A stretch of 64,000 nt of DNA from contig NZ_CP014226.1 of NCBI RefSeq assembly GCF_001545155.1, positions 1,038,038 through 1,102,037 of the forward strand, in the 5' to 3' direction. The DNA is from Halomonas chromatireducens (GTDB taxonomy: Bacteria > Pseudomonadota > Gammaproteobacteria > Pseudomonadales > Halomonadaceae). Positions 18,843 to 28,832 of this stretch are shown in pieces. The notes beneath the pieces are model-generated. The model did no database searches, was not told the DNA's origin, and worked only from the letters and a program-made list of their open reading frames with translations. The stretch's first letter is position 1. Each line of letters starts with the position of its first letter. The position numbers and the translations under genes are program-made.

Positions 18843-20072
18843 ATGCCAGCCAAAAACTCCTTGAAAACGCTGATGATGTCTTCAGCCGTACTCGGCCTGG
18901 GGGGCCTCGCCAGCGGAATGGCAAGCGCCAACTATTCCGACGACGTGGTGCGAATCGGCGTGCTGACCGACATGTCGGGCATCTATACCGACCTCTCCGG
19001 CGAAGCGGCCGTGACCGCCGTACGCATGGCCGTCGAAGACTTCGGTGGTGAGGTGAACGGCGTACCCATCGAAGTCATCTACGGCGATCACCGCAATCGC
19101 GCCGACACTGGCGCCAGCCGTGCAAGAGAATGGTATGACAACGAGGGCGTGGACATGATCAACGATCTGTCCAACTCCGGTGTCGCCCTTGCCGTGGCAG
19201 CAGTGGCCGAGGAGCGCCAGCGCCATGCCATTTCCAACTCGGCGTCCAACATCGGGCTGACCAACGACTACTGCTCGCCCTATGTGACTCACTACACCTA
19301 CGACGCCTATTCGCTGGCACAAGGCACCGGCAAGACGATCGTCGAGGACGGTGGCGATACCTGGTTCTTCCTCACCGTGGACTTCGCGTTCGGCATCGGT
19401 CTTGAGGAGCAGGTATCCGATGTCGTGCGCGAGGCCGGCGGCCAGGTGGTTGGTGCTGCACGACACCCCCTCGACACCACCGACTTCTCCTCCTACGCCC
19501 TTCAGGCCCAGGCCTCCGGTGCCGAGATCATCGGTATTGCTTCTACCGGGGCGGATGCCATCAACGCCATCAACGCCCTGGCGGAATTCGGCGTTACCCC
19601 GGATCAGCGGCCGGCAGCCCTGCTGCTGTGGTACGACGACATCGTCAGCCTGGGTCTCGATACCGCCCAGGGCCTGCTGCTGACCAATGCCTTCTACTGG
19701 GACGCCAATGAGGAGACTCGCGAGTTTTCCCAGCGCTTCTATGAGCGCACCGGGCGCATGCCCAACATGGCGCATGCCGGCAACTACTCGTCGACCATGC
19801 ATTACCTGAACGCCGTCGAAGCCGCCGGCACCGATGACGCCACCGCAGTCTCCGAAAAGATGCGTGAGCTGGAGATCAACGACTTCTTCGCTACCGGTGG
19901 CTATATCCGCCCCAATGGCCGCATGGTGCATGACCAGTACCTGTGGGAGGTGAAATCCCCCGACGAGTCGGAGTACGACTACGACTTCCTGCGCCTGGTA
20001 AACACCATTCCCGGCGAGGAGGCTTTCCAGCCGCTGGAGGACAGCACCTGTCACCTGCTCGATAACGATTGA
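18843..20072 (+). CDS. Liv-type ABC transporter substrate-binding protein 1
   Basis: A 409-residue periplasmic binding protein of the branched-chain amino-acid/amide type (Peripla_BP_6), with a signal peptide ending in GMASA and a mature start near YSDDVVRIGVLTDMSGIY. An AGGAGA ribosome-binding site precedes the ATG at 18843. Family members bind amino acids, amides, urea or aromatic acids; this subgroup is not diagnostic of a ligand. It starts the block of binding protein, livH-like, livM-like, TIM-barrel and SRPBCC genes. Confidence 0.85.
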   Translation: MPAKNSLKTLMMSSAVLGLGGLASGMASANYSDDVVRIGVLTDMSGIYTDLSGEAAVTAVRMAVEDFGGEVNGVPIEVIYGDHRNRADTGASRAREWYDNEGVDMINDLSNSGVALAVAAVAEERQRHAISNSASNIGLTNDYCSPYVTHYTYDAYSLAQGTGKTIVEDGGDTWFFLTVDFAFGIGLEEQVSDVVREAGGQVVGAARHPLDTTDFSSYALQAQASGAEIIGIASTGADAINAINALAEFGVTPDQRPAALLLWYDDIVSLGLDTAQGLLLTNAFYWDANEETREFSQRFYERTGRMPNMAHAGNYSSTMHYLNAVEAAGTDDATAVSEKMRELEINDFFATGGYIRPNGRMVHDQYLWEVKSPDESEYDYDFLRLVNTIPGEEAFQPLEDSTCHLLDND

Positions 20073-20146
20073 TGTGCGACTGCGTGCCCGGCCTCTGGCC
20101 GGGCACCACAACTCTCTCCTACCGTTAGCCTCGCGAGCACGTGATC

Positions 20147-21034
20147 ATGGATATTTTCGGTATTCCCATTCAGGCCCTGCTGGGGCAACTCATGCTGGGC
20201 ATCGTCAATGGCTCCTTCTATGCGGTACTCAGCCTTGGCCTGGCGATCATCTTCGGCGTCCTCAAGATCGTCAATTTTGCTCACGGTGCCTTCTTCATGC
20301 TGGGTGCCTTCACCGCCTTCCTGCTGGCCCAGTACATGGGCGCCAATTACTGGGTCACGCTGTTCATCGCGCCGCTGACAGTTGCCCTGTTCGGTATGCT
20401 GTTCGAGTTCCTGTTCCTGCGTCGGCTCTATGGCCTCGACCCGATCTACGGGCTGCTGCTGACCTTCAGCCTGGTGCTGGTGCTGGAAGGGGGCTTCCGG
20501 GTGGCATTCGGCTCTTCCGGCCAACCCTTCGCCACGCCAGAGCTGCTGCGAGGCACCATCAACCTGGGCTTCATGATCCTGCCGATCTATCGCGGTTTCG
20601 TGATTGCCGCGGCGCTGACGCTGTGCCTGGCCACCTGGTTCATCATCGAGCGCACCTCACTGGGCGCCAGCTTGCGTGCCGCGACCGAGCGCTCGGAGCT
20701 GACCCAGGCCTTCGGCATCAACGTGCCACGCCTGATCACCCTGACCTATGGTGTGGGCGTGGGGCTGGCGGCCTTCGCCGGCGTGCTGGCCGCACCAATC
20801 TTCCACGTAAACCCCTCGATGGGATCCAGCCTGGTGATCATCATCTTCGCCGTCGTGGTAATTGGCGGGCTCGGCTCGATCATGGGGGCCATCGTTACCG
20901 GCCTGGGGCTTGGCGTCGTGGAGGGCTTCACCCGGGTGTTCTATTCAGAGTTCTCCTCCACCATCGTCTTCCTGGTCATGGTGCTGGTACTGTTGCTGCG
21001 CCCGGCAGGCCTCTTCGGTAGAGAGGAGAGCTGA
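20147..21034 (+). CDS. Liv-type ABC transporter permease (LivH-like) 1
   Basis: A 295-residue inner-membrane permease with about eight hydrophobic segments and the LivH features NGSFYAVLSLGLAIIFGVLK and IVNFAHGAFFMLGAF, with GGLGSIMGAIVTG near the C-terminus. A GTG two codons upstream is an alternative start. It pairs with the following LivM-like subunit. Confidence 0.85.
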   Translation: MDIFGIPIQALLGQLMLGIVNGSFYAVLSLGLAIIFGVLKIVNFAHGAFFMLGAFTAFLLAQYMGANYWVTLFIAPLTVALFGMLFEFLFLRRLYGLDPIYGLLLTFSLVLVLEGGFRVAFGSSGQPFATPELLRGTINLGFMILPIYRGFVIAAALTLCLATWFIIERTSLGASLRAATERSELTQAFGINVPRLITLTYGVGVGLAAFAGVLAAPIFHVNPSMGSSLVIIIFAVVVIGGLGSIMGAIVTGLGLGVVEGFTRVFYSEFSSTIVFLVMVLVLLLRPAGLFGREES

Positions 21035-21036
21035 GC

Positions 21037-22020
21037 ATGCGCACCCTGTACATCGCTGCAATCGCTGTGGTCCTGCTGGCGCTGCTGGTCGTTCCCTTCG
21101 TACCCCAGCTCGTCTATTCCGTCTTCGTCATGAAGATGCTGTGCTTCGTGCTGTTCGCCTGCGCCTTCAATCTGCTGCTGGGGCACACCGGGATTCTCTC
21201 CTTCGGCCACGCCGCCTTCTTTGGCACGGGGGCCTACGTGACCGGGCAGCTGGTCAAGGAGTACGGTGTGCCCACCGATCTCGGCATCCTGGCCGGCGGC
21301 CTGGTGGCGGCAGCGCTAGGGACTATCATCGGGGCTCTGGCCATTCGCCGCAGCGGCATCTACCTGGCCATGATCACCCTGGCCCTGTCGCAGCTGGTTT
21401 TCTTCTTCTTCCTGCAGGCGCCCTTCACCGGGGCCGAGGACGGCCTGCAGCGGATTCCCCGCGGCACCTTCCTCGGGGTGATCGACCTGCGCAGCGACAC
21501 GGCGCTCTACTACGTGGTGCTGGGCATCGTCGCGGCCGGCCTGTGGCTGGTGTGGCGCACCGTCAACTCGCCGTTCGGTAACGTGCTGCGCGCCATCCGC
21601 GAGCATGAGCCCCGAGCCATCTCGCTGGGCTACCCCGTGGCCCGCTACAAGGTACTGGTGTTCACCATCTCGGCCGGTCTCGCCGGGATCGCCGGCTCAC
21701 TCAAGGCGATCGTCTTCCAGCTCGCGGCACTCTACGACGTGCACTGGCACACCTCGGGCGACGTGATCCTGATGACGCTGCTGGGCGGCATGAACACGGT
21801 CTTCGGCCCAGCAGTCGGTGCGGCACTGGTTTCCGCACTCAACCATTATCTCGACCCTTTCGGCGCCTGGGTCACGGTCATCACCGGCGTGGTCTTCATG
21901 ACCTGCGTATTGGCCTTCCGCCAGGGTGTCGTGGGTCAGCTCAATCTCTGGCTTCGCTCTCGCCGCACCTCGATGACCTCAGCCAAGGGCCAGCGTCGTT
22001 CGCATGCCCATCAGCAATAA
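21037..22020 (+). CDS. Liv-type ABC transporter permease (LivM-like) 1
   Basis: A 327-residue permease with the LivM core [35 protein letters not shown] (the cytoplasmic coupling loop that contacts the ATPases) and [15 protein letters not shown]. It ends in a basic tail. The gene follows the livH-like gene with a 2-bp gap. Confidence 0.85.
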   Translation: MRTLYIAAIAVVLLALLVVPFVPQLVYSVFVMKMLCFVLFACAFNLLLGHTGILSFGHAAFFGTGAYVTGQLVKEYGVPTDLGILAGGLVAAALGTIIGALAIRRSGIYLAMITLALSQLVFFFFLQAPFTGAEDGLQRIPRGTFLGVIDLRSDTALYYVVLGIVAAGLWLVWRTVNSPFGNVLRAIREHEPRAISLGYPVARYKVLVFTISAGLAGIAGSLKAIVFQLAALYDVHWHTSGDVILMTLLGGMNTVFGPAVGAALVSALNHYLDPFGAWVTVITGVVFMTCVLAFRQGVVGQLNLWLRSRRTSMTSAKGQRRSHAHQQ

Positions 22021-22036
22021 CAAGGAGAAAATCGCC

Positions 22037-22885
22037 ATGCCTGCCTTCGACCGCAAGACCCTCATGGCCCGCTTCCAGGACATGGTCGCCCGCGGCCAGC
22101 CGATCATCGGCGGCGGCGCCGGTACCGGCATCTCGGCCAAATGCGAGGAAGCCGGTGGGATCGACCTGATCGTGATCTACAACTCGGGGCGTTACCGCAT
22201 GGCGGGGCGCGCCTCTTCCGCCGGCCTGCTGGCCTACGGCAACGCCAACCAGATCGTTCAGGAGATGGCCCTCGAAGTACTGCCGGTGGTCAAGCACACC
22301 CCGGTGCTGGCCGGGGTCAACGGTACGGACCCCTTCGTGATCATGCCCAAGCTGCTGCGTGAGCTTAAGGAGCTTGGCTTCTCGGGGGTGCAGAATTTTC
22401 CCACCGTAGGCCTGATCGACGGTACTTTCCGCATCAGCCTGGAGGAGACCGGCATCACCTACGGTAGCGAGGTCGACATGATTCGCCTGGCCCACGAGAT
22501 GGACATGCTCACCACGCCCTACGTGTTCTCGGCCGACGAGGCCGTGGCCATGGCGGAGGCGGGTGCCGACATCATCGTGGCGCACATGGGCGTCACCGTG
22601 GGCGGCACCATCGGCGCTGAGTCGGCCAAGAGCCTCGACGAATCGGTGCGCCTGATCGATGACTGGGCCGAGGCAGCCAGGCGCGTGCGCCGGGACGTGA
22701 TCATCCTCTGTCACGGCGGCCCCATCGCCACTCCCGAGGATGCCACCTATGTCATGAAACAGAGCGAGCACTGCAACGGCTTCTATGGCGCCAGCAGCAT
22801 GGAGCGCCTACCCACGGAAATCGCATTAACTGAACAGATTCGCAAATTCAAGGCCATCACCGACTATCAGGAGACCTCGTCATGA
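22037..22885 (+). CDS. PEP-hydrolase-like TIM-barrel protein 1 (TIM-br_sig_trns family)
   Basis: A 282-residue protein of the PEP-hydrolase-like TIM-barrel family. The glycine-rich N-terminal signature ([19 protein letters not shown], then [17 protein letters not shown]) and the C-terminal [14 protein letters not shown] are nearly identical in the protein at 27999-28832. The family resembles PEP mutase/isocitrate-lyase-like barrels; its reaction is not firmly established. AAGGAGA precedes the ATG at 22037. It overlaps the SRPBCC gene by 4 bp and is co-transcribed with transporter 1, so it probably acts on the imported compound or a product of it. Confidence 0.8.
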   Translation: MPAFDRKTLMARFQDMVARGQPIIGGGAGTGISAKCEEAGGIDLIVIYNSGRYRMAGRASSAGLLAYGNANQIVQEMALEVLPVVKHTPVLAGVNGTDPFVIMPKLLRELKELGFSGVQNFPTVGLIDGTFRISLEETGITYGSEVDMIRLAHEMDMLTTPYVFSADEAVAMAEAGADIIVAHMGVTVGGTIGAESAKSLDESVRLIDDWAEAARRVRRDVIILCHGGPIATPEDATYVMKQSEHCNGFYGASSMERLPTEIALTEQIRKFKAITDYQETSS

Positions 22886-23319
22886 CCCGGGTATACGTCA
22901 GCGCAGTGATGCCAATCTCCCTTGAGCAGGCCTGGAGCGTGCTGCGCGATTTCAACGGCCTGCCGGATTATCACCCTTTCTTCGCCAAGAGCTACATCGA
23001 GGAAGGCAAACCCGCCGACCAGCTCGGCTGCGTACGCCATTTCCACGACCACGATGGCAACCACATCCGCGAAGAGTTGCTCTCGCTCTCGGACCGTGAC
23101 CACCTCTGCTGCTACCGTATTCTCGAAGCCCCTGCCCTGCCGGTACAAGGCTACGTGGCGGAAATGCGCCTGAAGCCGATCACCACCAGCGGGCAGTGTT
23201 TCGGCGAATGGTGGGCGGAGTTCGAGGTCGCAGAGGCCGATCGTGAGGATGTCATGCAGCGCGTATCGGACACCTTCCGGCTGGCCTTCGAAGGGGCCGC
23301 TGAGCGTTTTACCAGCTGA
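22882..23319 (+). CDS. SRPBCC family protein
   Basis: A 145-residue protein with the START/Bet v 1-like pattern ([20 protein letters not shown] at the N-terminus, a long C-terminal helix). This fold binds hydrophobic or cyclic ligands; some members are cyclases, many have no known reaction. It overlaps the TIM-barrel gene by 4 bp (ATGA), which implies translational coupling and related function. It is the last gene of operon 1. Confidence 0.75.
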   Translation: MTRVYVSAVMPISLEQAWSVLRDFNGLPDYHPFFAKSYIEEGKPADQLGCVRHFHDHDGNHIREELLSLSDRDHLCCYRILEAPALPVQGYVAEMRLKPITTSGQCFGEWWAEFEVAEADREDVMQRVSDTFRLAFEGAAERFTS

Positions 23320-23345
23320 TAGTAAACATCACGATACCTGCAACA

Positions 23346-23373
23346 AGCGCCCCGGCCACAAGGCCCGGGCGCT
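23346..23373. terminator. Hairpin between the two convergent transporter operons
   Basis: AGCGCCCCGGCC and GGCCCGGGCGCT can pair with one mismatch around a four-base loop in the 69-bp gap between the SRPBCC stop and the stop of the opposing livF-like gene. It could terminate both operons, although no long U-run is present. Confidence 0.5.
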
Positions 23374-23388
23374 AGTCGTTCTATGCAA

Positions 23389-24105
23389 CTAGACCGACAC
23401 GCCAAGATAGCGCCCCAGGGTCGCTTCGTCGGACATCGACTCGCCGTCGGCGGTTTCATGCACGATCCGACCTTCCGACATGAAGTAGGCGCGATCGGCC
23501 GCCAGTACCGCCGCCTTCACGTTCTGCTCGATCAGCAGCACCGCCACCCCCTCTCGGCTGAGCTCCTTGAGGCTCGAGGCGACATCCTCGACCACCGCCG
23601 GTGCCAGTCCTTCGGTAGGTTCGTCGAGGATAAGGCAGCCCGGGTTGGTCACCAGCGCCCGGCCTATGGCCAGCATCGAGCGCTCGCCTCCGGATATCTG
23701 ATCCCCAAATGCCTTTCGCCGACGCCCCAGCGAGGGAAACAGCTCGAACACGCGGCTGGTTGACCAGCGCTGCCCGGCGGGCCCCTTGCGGGAGTTGAGC
23801 TGGAGGTGTTCGTCGACGCTGAGCGAGGGAAACAGCCGTCTTCCCTGGGGCACATAGCCCACTCCCAGATGCGCGATGCGGTGTGGCGGCATGCCCAGCA
23901 CCTGATGGCCCAACAGCTCCACCGAACCGCTTGCCTGGGGCGGATCGAGCCCTATCAGGACCCTCGCCAACGTGGTCTTGCCGACCCCGTTGCGCCCCAT
24001 GACCGCAACGCACTCCTTGCCGACACGGAAGTTGATGTCCTGCAGCGCCAGCCCCAGGCCGTAATGGGCTTCGAGGCGCTCGACGCTTATCATCGTTTCA
24101 GCCAT
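23389..24105 (-). CDS. Liv-type ABC transporter ATP-binding protein (LivF-like), transporter 2
   Basis: A 238-residue ABC ATPase with Walker A GRNGVGKTT, signature ISGGERSMLAIGRAL and Walker B LILDEPTEGLAP. The ATG at 24105 overlaps the upstream livG-like gene by 8 bp. It is the last gene of the right-hand operon and converges with operon 1. Confidence 0.85.
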   Translation of the reverse strand: MAETMISVERLEAHYGLGLALQDINFRVGKECVAVMGRNGVGKTTLARVLIGLDPPQASGSVELLGHQVLGMPPHRIAHLGVGYVPQGRRLFPSLSVDEHLQLNSRKGPAGQRWSTSRVFELFPSLGRRRKAFGDQISGGERSMLAIGRALVTNPGCLILDEPTEGLAPAVVEDVASSLKELSREGVAVLLIEQNVKAAVLAADRAYFMSEGRIVHETADGESMSDEATLGRYLGVSV

Positions 24106-24862
24106 TGGCACGCCCCAGATAGATGTCACGCACGCCCTCATGGGCGGCAATTTCGTCAGGAGAACCCTCGGCGAACATTTCACCCTGATGCAACACCGAG
24201 ATACGGTCGCTGAGTGCCAGCACCATCTCCATGTCGTGCTCGATCATCAACAGCGTCACCTCCTGTGGCAGGTCCTTGAGAATACCCTGTAACACCTGGC
24301 GCTCGGCATGGGAGAGCCCGGCCGCAGGCTCGTCGAGCAGCAGCAGCCGCGGTTTCTGGGCCATCACCATGGCCAGCTCCAGCTGACGCAGGGTGCCATA
24401 GGAGAGGTTGGCCACCGCCTCGTCGAGCACTGGCGTCAGCCCCAACTGGTCGGCCGTGGTCATCAGGTCATCGTCCAGGCGCGACTGCCAGGGCTGCCAC
24501 AGCGATGGCAGCCGGCCGTCCCCCCTCGCCAGCGCCAGGTTCTCCCTGACCGTGACCGAGGGCACCAGGGTCGATACCTGATAGGTACGACCCAGCCCCT
24601 TGAGGGTACGCTGGATGACCGAGTCCGCGCTGATATCGTCGCCGAAGAATCGAATCTTCCCCCGGTCGGGCTTGAGTTCGCCGGCGATCATGTTGAACAG
24701 CGTGGTCTTGCCGGCGCCATTGACCCCGATCAGGCCACGCCGTTCGCCCGGCGCCACCCGCAGATGCACGTCGCTGGCCACCATCAGCGAGCCGAAGGAC
24801 TTGGCCAGGCCGGCGACCTCCAGCGCCGGCTCTGGGCTCATCGAAAGCTGAGCTTCAGTCAT
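24098..24862 (-). CDS. Liv-type ABC transporter ATP-binding protein (LivG-like), transporter 2
   Basis: A 254-residue ABC ATPase with Walker A GVNGAGKTT, LivG-type signature LSYGTLRQLELA and Walker B LLLLDEPAAGLSH. The ATG at 24862 overlaps the binding-protein stop by 8 bp; the in-frame open stretch further upstream is the shadow of that gene. Confidence 0.85.
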   Translation of the reverse strand: MTEAQLSMSPEPALEVAGLAKSFGSLMVASDVHLRVAPGERRGLIGVNGAGKTTLFNMIAGELKPDRGKIRFFGDDISADSVIQRTLKGLGRTYQVSTLVPSVTVRENLALARGDGRLPSLWQPWQSRLDDDLMTTADQLGLTPVLDEAVANLSYGTLRQLELAMVMAQKPRLLLLDEPAAGLSHAERQVLQGILKDLPQEVTLLMIEHDMEMVLALSDRISVLHQGEMFAEGSPDEIAAHEGVRDIYLGRANG

Positions 24863-26102
24863 AGTAGGGATCCGAACAGTCGCCCGGGGGAAAGTCGCGG
24901 CTATCCGGCTCTCCGGCCAGATACGTCTCGGCATCGAAGGGGCCGAACTGGCTGACATTCTCGTAGGTCTTGATCGGCACATTGACCAGGCGGCCGTCGA
25001 CTTCCTGGACCTCATTGATGTAGATGTTCTGTACCGGGTTGCCGTACTCATCGAGGTGGAAGGGGCCGCGCGGCGCATCCGGCATCTCGGTCTCGCGCAG
25101 GGCGGCAATCACGGCGTCACGGTCACCGCCGTTGGCGCTTTCGAAGGCGTTCACCGCCATCTTGAAGGCCACATAGCCATGCTCGGCCGGTGCCAGCGGC
25201 ATGACGTCATCGCCGTGCATGTCCCAGAAGGCGTCACGGAAGGCCAGGAAGGTATCGCTCTCCAGGCCCTCGGCATACTGCAGCGCCGAGAGACCGCCGA
25301 TGGCCTGCTCACCCATCTCCGGCAGGTCGCCCACCGCGAAGAAGTTGGAGCCCCCGAGCAACGGCATGCGCGCGTCGATGCCGAAGTCGTGGTACTGCTG
25401 GAAGAATGCCAGGCCGTCGCTGCCCGCACCGTTGTAGAGGACGGCATCGCCGTCCGGCAGGGTCGCCAGGATCGAGCTGTAGTCCGAGGTACCGGTGGGG
25501 TGCCAGATGCGCTCCACCGATTCCCCGCCGGCGGCGCAGAATCCCTTGAGAAATCCACCCAGCTGGTTATAGGGGAAGGAGTAATCCTGGCCGACCGCGA
25601 TGATGCGCTGATGACCGAGCTCCTCGGCCACGTACTCGCCGAAGGCGAACATGGGCTGCGCCCCGGTCCAGCCGGCGCGCACCACGTTCTCGGCACGGTC
25701 GCGCATGGTGATGTCCTCGGGGGCCGAGTAGGAGATCACCGTCGGCATCCCCGAGCCCTTGGCCCACTCCAGCCCGGCCAGGCCGGTACCGCCCAGCACC
25801 GGGCCGACTACCAGGTCGACATCGTCACGGGACTCCATGGCGCGTAGGCGATCCACCGTGGTTTCTGCATCGCCCTGGGAGTCGTAGAACTCGACTTCGA
25901 TATTGAGCGCCTCGAGACGTTCGGCAAGCTCCTCCTGGGCCAGCTCCACGCCCATGCGCTGCTGCTCGCCGAAAAACGAGAACACCCCGGTCGTGGGCCC
26001 GATGACACCGATACGCAGGGTGTCGTCGGCCTGGATATGGGCTGTAGCGCCCACCGTCAGGGCGGAAATACCGCCAATGATAAGGGTCTTGGCGTGCTTC
26101 AT
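24855..26102 (-). CDS. Liv-type ABC transporter substrate-binding protein 2
   Basis: A 415-residue periplasmic binding protein of the Peripla_BP_6 type with a signal peptide (MKHAKTLIIGGISALTVGA, cleaved near IQA-DD) and the start IGVIGPTTGVFSFFGEQQRM. It is only distantly related to the binding protein of transporter 1, so the two importers may recognise different ligands. The ATG at 26102 overlaps the livM-like stop (ATGA); the long open frame upstream is spurious. Confidence 0.85.
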   Translation of the reverse strand: MKHAKTLIIGGISALTVGATAHIQADDTLRIGVIGPTTGVFSFFGEQQRMGVELAQEELAERLEALNIEVEFYDSQGDAETTVDRLRAMESRDDVDLVVGPVLGGTGLAGLEWAKGSGMPTVISYSAPEDITMRDRAENVVRAGWTGAQPMFAFGEYVAEELGHQRIIAVGQDYSFPYNQLGGFLKGFCAAGGESVERIWHPTGTSDYSSILATLPDGDAVLYNGAGSDGLAFFQQYHDFGIDARMPLLGGSNFFAVGDLPEMGEQAIGGLSALQYAEGLESDTFLAFRDAFWDMHGDDVMPLAPAEHGYVAFKMAVNAFESANGGDRDAVIAALRETEMPDAPRGPFHLDEYGNPVQNIYINEVQEVDGRLVNVPIKTYENVSQFGPFDAETYLAGEPDSRDFPPGDCSDPYYD

Positions 26103-27073
26103 GGCTCTTCTCCTCGGGTTGTTGTTGTCACGGAAGCCTGTGGCTTCGACTTGCGCTTGAAGTGCTGCTCGAACATTTCTGCCAGCCCACGCGGCATCAG
26201 CAGAATCGAGAGCAGCAGAACCAGACCAATCACCATCATGTGTCGGTCGGTGTACTGGGAGACCAGGGTTTCCAGGGCGATCAGGACAGCCACGCCAATA
26301 GCGGGGCCCAGCAGGCTTCGATAGCCGCCGAGGACCGCGGCGGTCAGCACCCAGACGGCGTGACCCAGGCCCAGCGGGGAGGGCGACATGATGCCCATGT
26401 CGTAGACCAGGAAGACGCCCGCCACGCCGGCGATGGCTCCGGCCAGCACGAAGGCGGTGAAGCGCGCCAGATAAACGGGATGACCCAGGGCGCGCATGCG
26501 CTGCTCGTTCTCCTGAATCCCCAGCAGCAGCAGCCCGAAGGGCGAACCGTAAAGCCGCCATACGGCGAGGAAGATCGCCACCGTGACCGTGGTGACCAGC
26601 ACATAGAAGACCCGGGTATCATTGAGATCGACACCGCCATAGACCGGCATGCGCCCCCCGGCGATGCCGTTGTAGCCGCCGGTGACGTCGACCCACTGGA
26701 ACGACAGCGCCCAGACCATCTGCCCCAGCGCCAGCGTCAGCATCAGGAAGCTGACCTTGCGCGAGCGCACGGTCAGCAGGCCGAAGATGAAGGCGCTGAG
26801 CGTGGTGAACAGCAGCGCCAACAGAACGACAACCGGGAAGGGCAGGCCGAAGCGCACGCCGAGAATGGCGATGGTATAGCCGCTGATGCCGGCGAAGGTG
26901 GTCTGGCACAGCGAGAACCAGCCCAGACGGCCCGCCAACAGCGAAAAACTCAGCGCCGCCAGGGCGTAGATCATCGCCCGATTGGCCTGGGAGACCGCAT
27001 AGTTGCCCATTACCAGTGGCCAGGCCACCAGGGCGGCAACGATAAACAGAATGAGCAGATGTTCGCGTTTCAT
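26099..27073 (-). CDS. Liv-type ABC transporter permease (LivM-like), transporter 2
   Basis: A 324-residue permease with LivM features (LSLLAG-type core after AMIYALAALSFSLLAGRLGW, the coupling segment IQENEQRMRALGHPVYLARF, and LGGYRSLLGPAIG). The true ATG at 27073 overlaps the livH-like stop by 4 bp; the long upstream frame on this strand is the shadow of the livH-like gene. The C-terminus is basic. Confidence 0.85.
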   Translation of the reverse strand: MKREHLLILFIVAALVAWPLVMGNYAVSQANRAMIYALAALSFSLLAGRLGWFSLCQTTFAGISGYTIAILGVRFGLPFPVVVLLALLFTTLSAFIFGLLTVRSRKVSFLMLTLALGQMVWALSFQWVDVTGGYNGIAGGRMPVYGGVDLNDTRVFYVLVTTVTVAIFLAVWRLYGSPFGLLLLGIQENEQRMRALGHPVYLARFTAFVLAGAIAGVAGVFLVYDMGIMSPSPLGLGHAVWVLTAAVLGGYRSLLGPAIGVAVLIALETLVSQYTDRHMMVIGLVLLLSILLMPRGLAEMFEQHFKRKSKPQASVTTTTRGEEP

Positions 27074-27927
27074 GCCGTCCTCCCGAACAGGCCCTGGGGC
27101 CGAAAGACCAGAATCAGGGTCATGGGTAGAAACAGGAAAAAGAGCGCGAACTGCGGCAGGTAGCCAGTAGCGAAGCTCGACACCATCCCGGTGATCAGCG
27201 CACCCACTGCCGCCCCCTTGAGCGAGCCCATGCCGCCGATGATGATCACCACCAGCGAGAGCATCAGCACCCGCACGTCGAGCCCTTGGGTCAGCGACAT
27301 GTAGGAGGTACCGACCACCCCGGCGACACCGGCCAGGAAGCTGGCGACAGCGAAGACCCCGCCGAACAGCAGTGGCACATTGATGCCCTGTGACATGGCG
27401 GTCTCGCGATCGTCGACCCCGGCGCGGATGGCCGCGCCGATGCGGGTGTAGGTCATCACCAGCCACAGGGCGATACCCAGCAGCACGGCAAAGCCCATGA
27501 TCAGCACCCGGAAGTAGGGATACATCATCACGCCGAGGTCCACCGGCGCCCGCAGCTCGGGAGGCAGAGGCAGGCTCACCGGCTGCCCGCCGTAGACCAC
27601 CAGCAGGGCGTCGGCGATGATCAGGCCCACGGCGATGGTCAGCAGCGCCTCGGAAAGATCCATGCCGCGTACCCGCTGCAGCAGGAAGCGCTCCATCAGC
27701 AGGCCGCCCACCAGGGCGATACCGCCACCGGCGAGAATGCCCAGCGTCAGGCTGCCGGTCTCTCGAATCACCTGGACCCCGAAGTAGCCGCCCAGCAGGT
27801 AGAAGGCACCGTGGGCCAGGTTGACCACCCGCATAAGGCCGAAAGCCAGGGTCAGTCCGCTGGCCATGATGAACAGCAGTGCCGCCATGGTCAGGCCGTT
27901 CAGGGTCAGAAAATAGAAGGTGTTCAT
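27070..27927 (-). CDS. Liv-type ABC transporter permease (LivH-like), transporter 2
   Basis: A 285-residue permease with LivH features (NGLTMAALLFIMASGLTLAF, VVNLAHGAFYLLGGYFG, IIGGMGSLKGAAVGA). The ATG at 27927 is preferred over in-frame codons further upstream that lack similarity. A gap of about 70 bp separates it from the TIM-barrel gene on the same strand; no terminator was seen there, so the operon probably continues. Confidence 0.85.
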   Translation of the reverse strand: MNTFYFLTLNGLTMAALLFIMASGLTLAFGLMRVVNLAHGAFYLLGGYFGVQVIRETGSLTLGILAGGGIALVGGLLMERFLLQRVRGMDLSEALLTIAVGLIIADALLVVYGGQPVSLPLPPELRAPVDLGVMMYPYFRVLIMGFAVLLGIALWLVMTYTRIGAAIRAGVDDRETAMSQGINVPLLFGGVFAVASFLAGVAGVVGTSYMSLTQGLDVRVLMLSLVVIIIGGMGSLKGAAVGALITGMVSSFATGYLPQFALFFLFLPMTLILVFRPQGLFGRTA

Positions 27928-27998
27928 GGCCTCGCCTCCCGACTGATCGAGCGTGGCGTTTCCGGCGTGCTGTTGTTGTCGTTGAAGCACATGGCGAT

Positions 27999-28832
27999 TC
28001 AGCCTCGGCGAACGTTCTTGAAGGCACGCGTCTGCTCGGTCAGGGCGCGCTCGGTCGGCAGGCGCTCCATGCTCGATGCCCCATAGAAGCCGTGACAGTC
28101 GGGGCAGCGCGCGAGCACGTATTCGGCGTCCTCGGGGTCGGCGATGGGGCCGCCATGGCAGAGCACGATGATGTCGTCACGTACCTCTCGGGCCGCTGCT
28201 GCCCAATCGTTGATGGCCTCTACGCAGTCATCCAGGCTCATGGCGGTCTCGGCACCGATGCTGCCACCCGTGGTCAGTCCCAGATGACAGACGATGATGT
28301 CGGCGCCGGCCTCCGTCATCGCTCGGGCGTCCTCGGCGCTGAAGACATAGGGTGTGGTCAGCAGCCCTGCCTTGCGCGCCTGCCGAATCATTTCCACTTC
28401 CTGGGAGTAGCTCATGCCGGTCTCTTCGAGATTGGCGCGGAAGGTGCCATCGATCAGGCCCACGGTGGGAAAGTTCTGCACCCCGGCGAAGCCCATCGCC
28501 TTGAGCTCGGCCAGGAAGGGCTCCATGAAGACGAATGGATCGGTGCCACAGCCCCCCGCCAGCACCGGGGTCTTCTGGGTGACCGGCAGCACCTCCCGCG
28601 CCATCTCCTTGACGATCTCGTTGGCATTGCCGTAGGGCATGATCCCGGCCAGCGAGCCTCGCCCGGCCATGCGGTAGCGCCCCGAGTTATAGATCACGAT
28701 CAGGTCGATGCCGCCTGCTTCCTCACACTTGGCCGACAGGCCTGTTCCCGCACCGCCGCCCACGATGGGCTCGTTGCGTGCCACCATCGCCTGGAAATGC
28801 GCCACCAGTTCCTCTCGATTCCACTTTTTCAA
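27999..28832 (-). CDS. PEP-hydrolase-like TIM-barrel protein 2 (TIM-br_sig_trns family)
   Basis: A 277-residue close paralogue of the protein at 22037-22885: [50 protein letters not shown] and [14 protein letters not shown] are all conserved. Its start overlaps the Tm-1-like stop by 4 bp (ATGA). In plant Tm-1 resistance proteins the Tm-1-like and TIM-barrel domains are parts of one polypeptide, so this tight coupling suggests that the two bacterial proteins form a complex or act in succession. The reaction is unknown. Confidence 0.82.
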   Translation of the reverse strand: MKKWNREELVAHFQAMVARNEPIVGGGAGTGLSAKCEEAGGIDLIVIYNSGRYRMAGRGSLAGIMPYGNANEIVKEMAREVLPVTQKTPVLAGGCGTDPFVFMEPFLAELKAMGFAGVQNFPTVGLIDGTFRANLEETGMSYSQEVEMIRQARKAGLLTTPYVFSAEDARAMTEAGADIIVCHLGLTTGGSIGAETAMSLDDCVEAINDWAAAAREVRDDIIVLCHGGPIADPEDAEYVLARCPDCHGFYGASSMERLPTERALTEQTRAFKNVRRG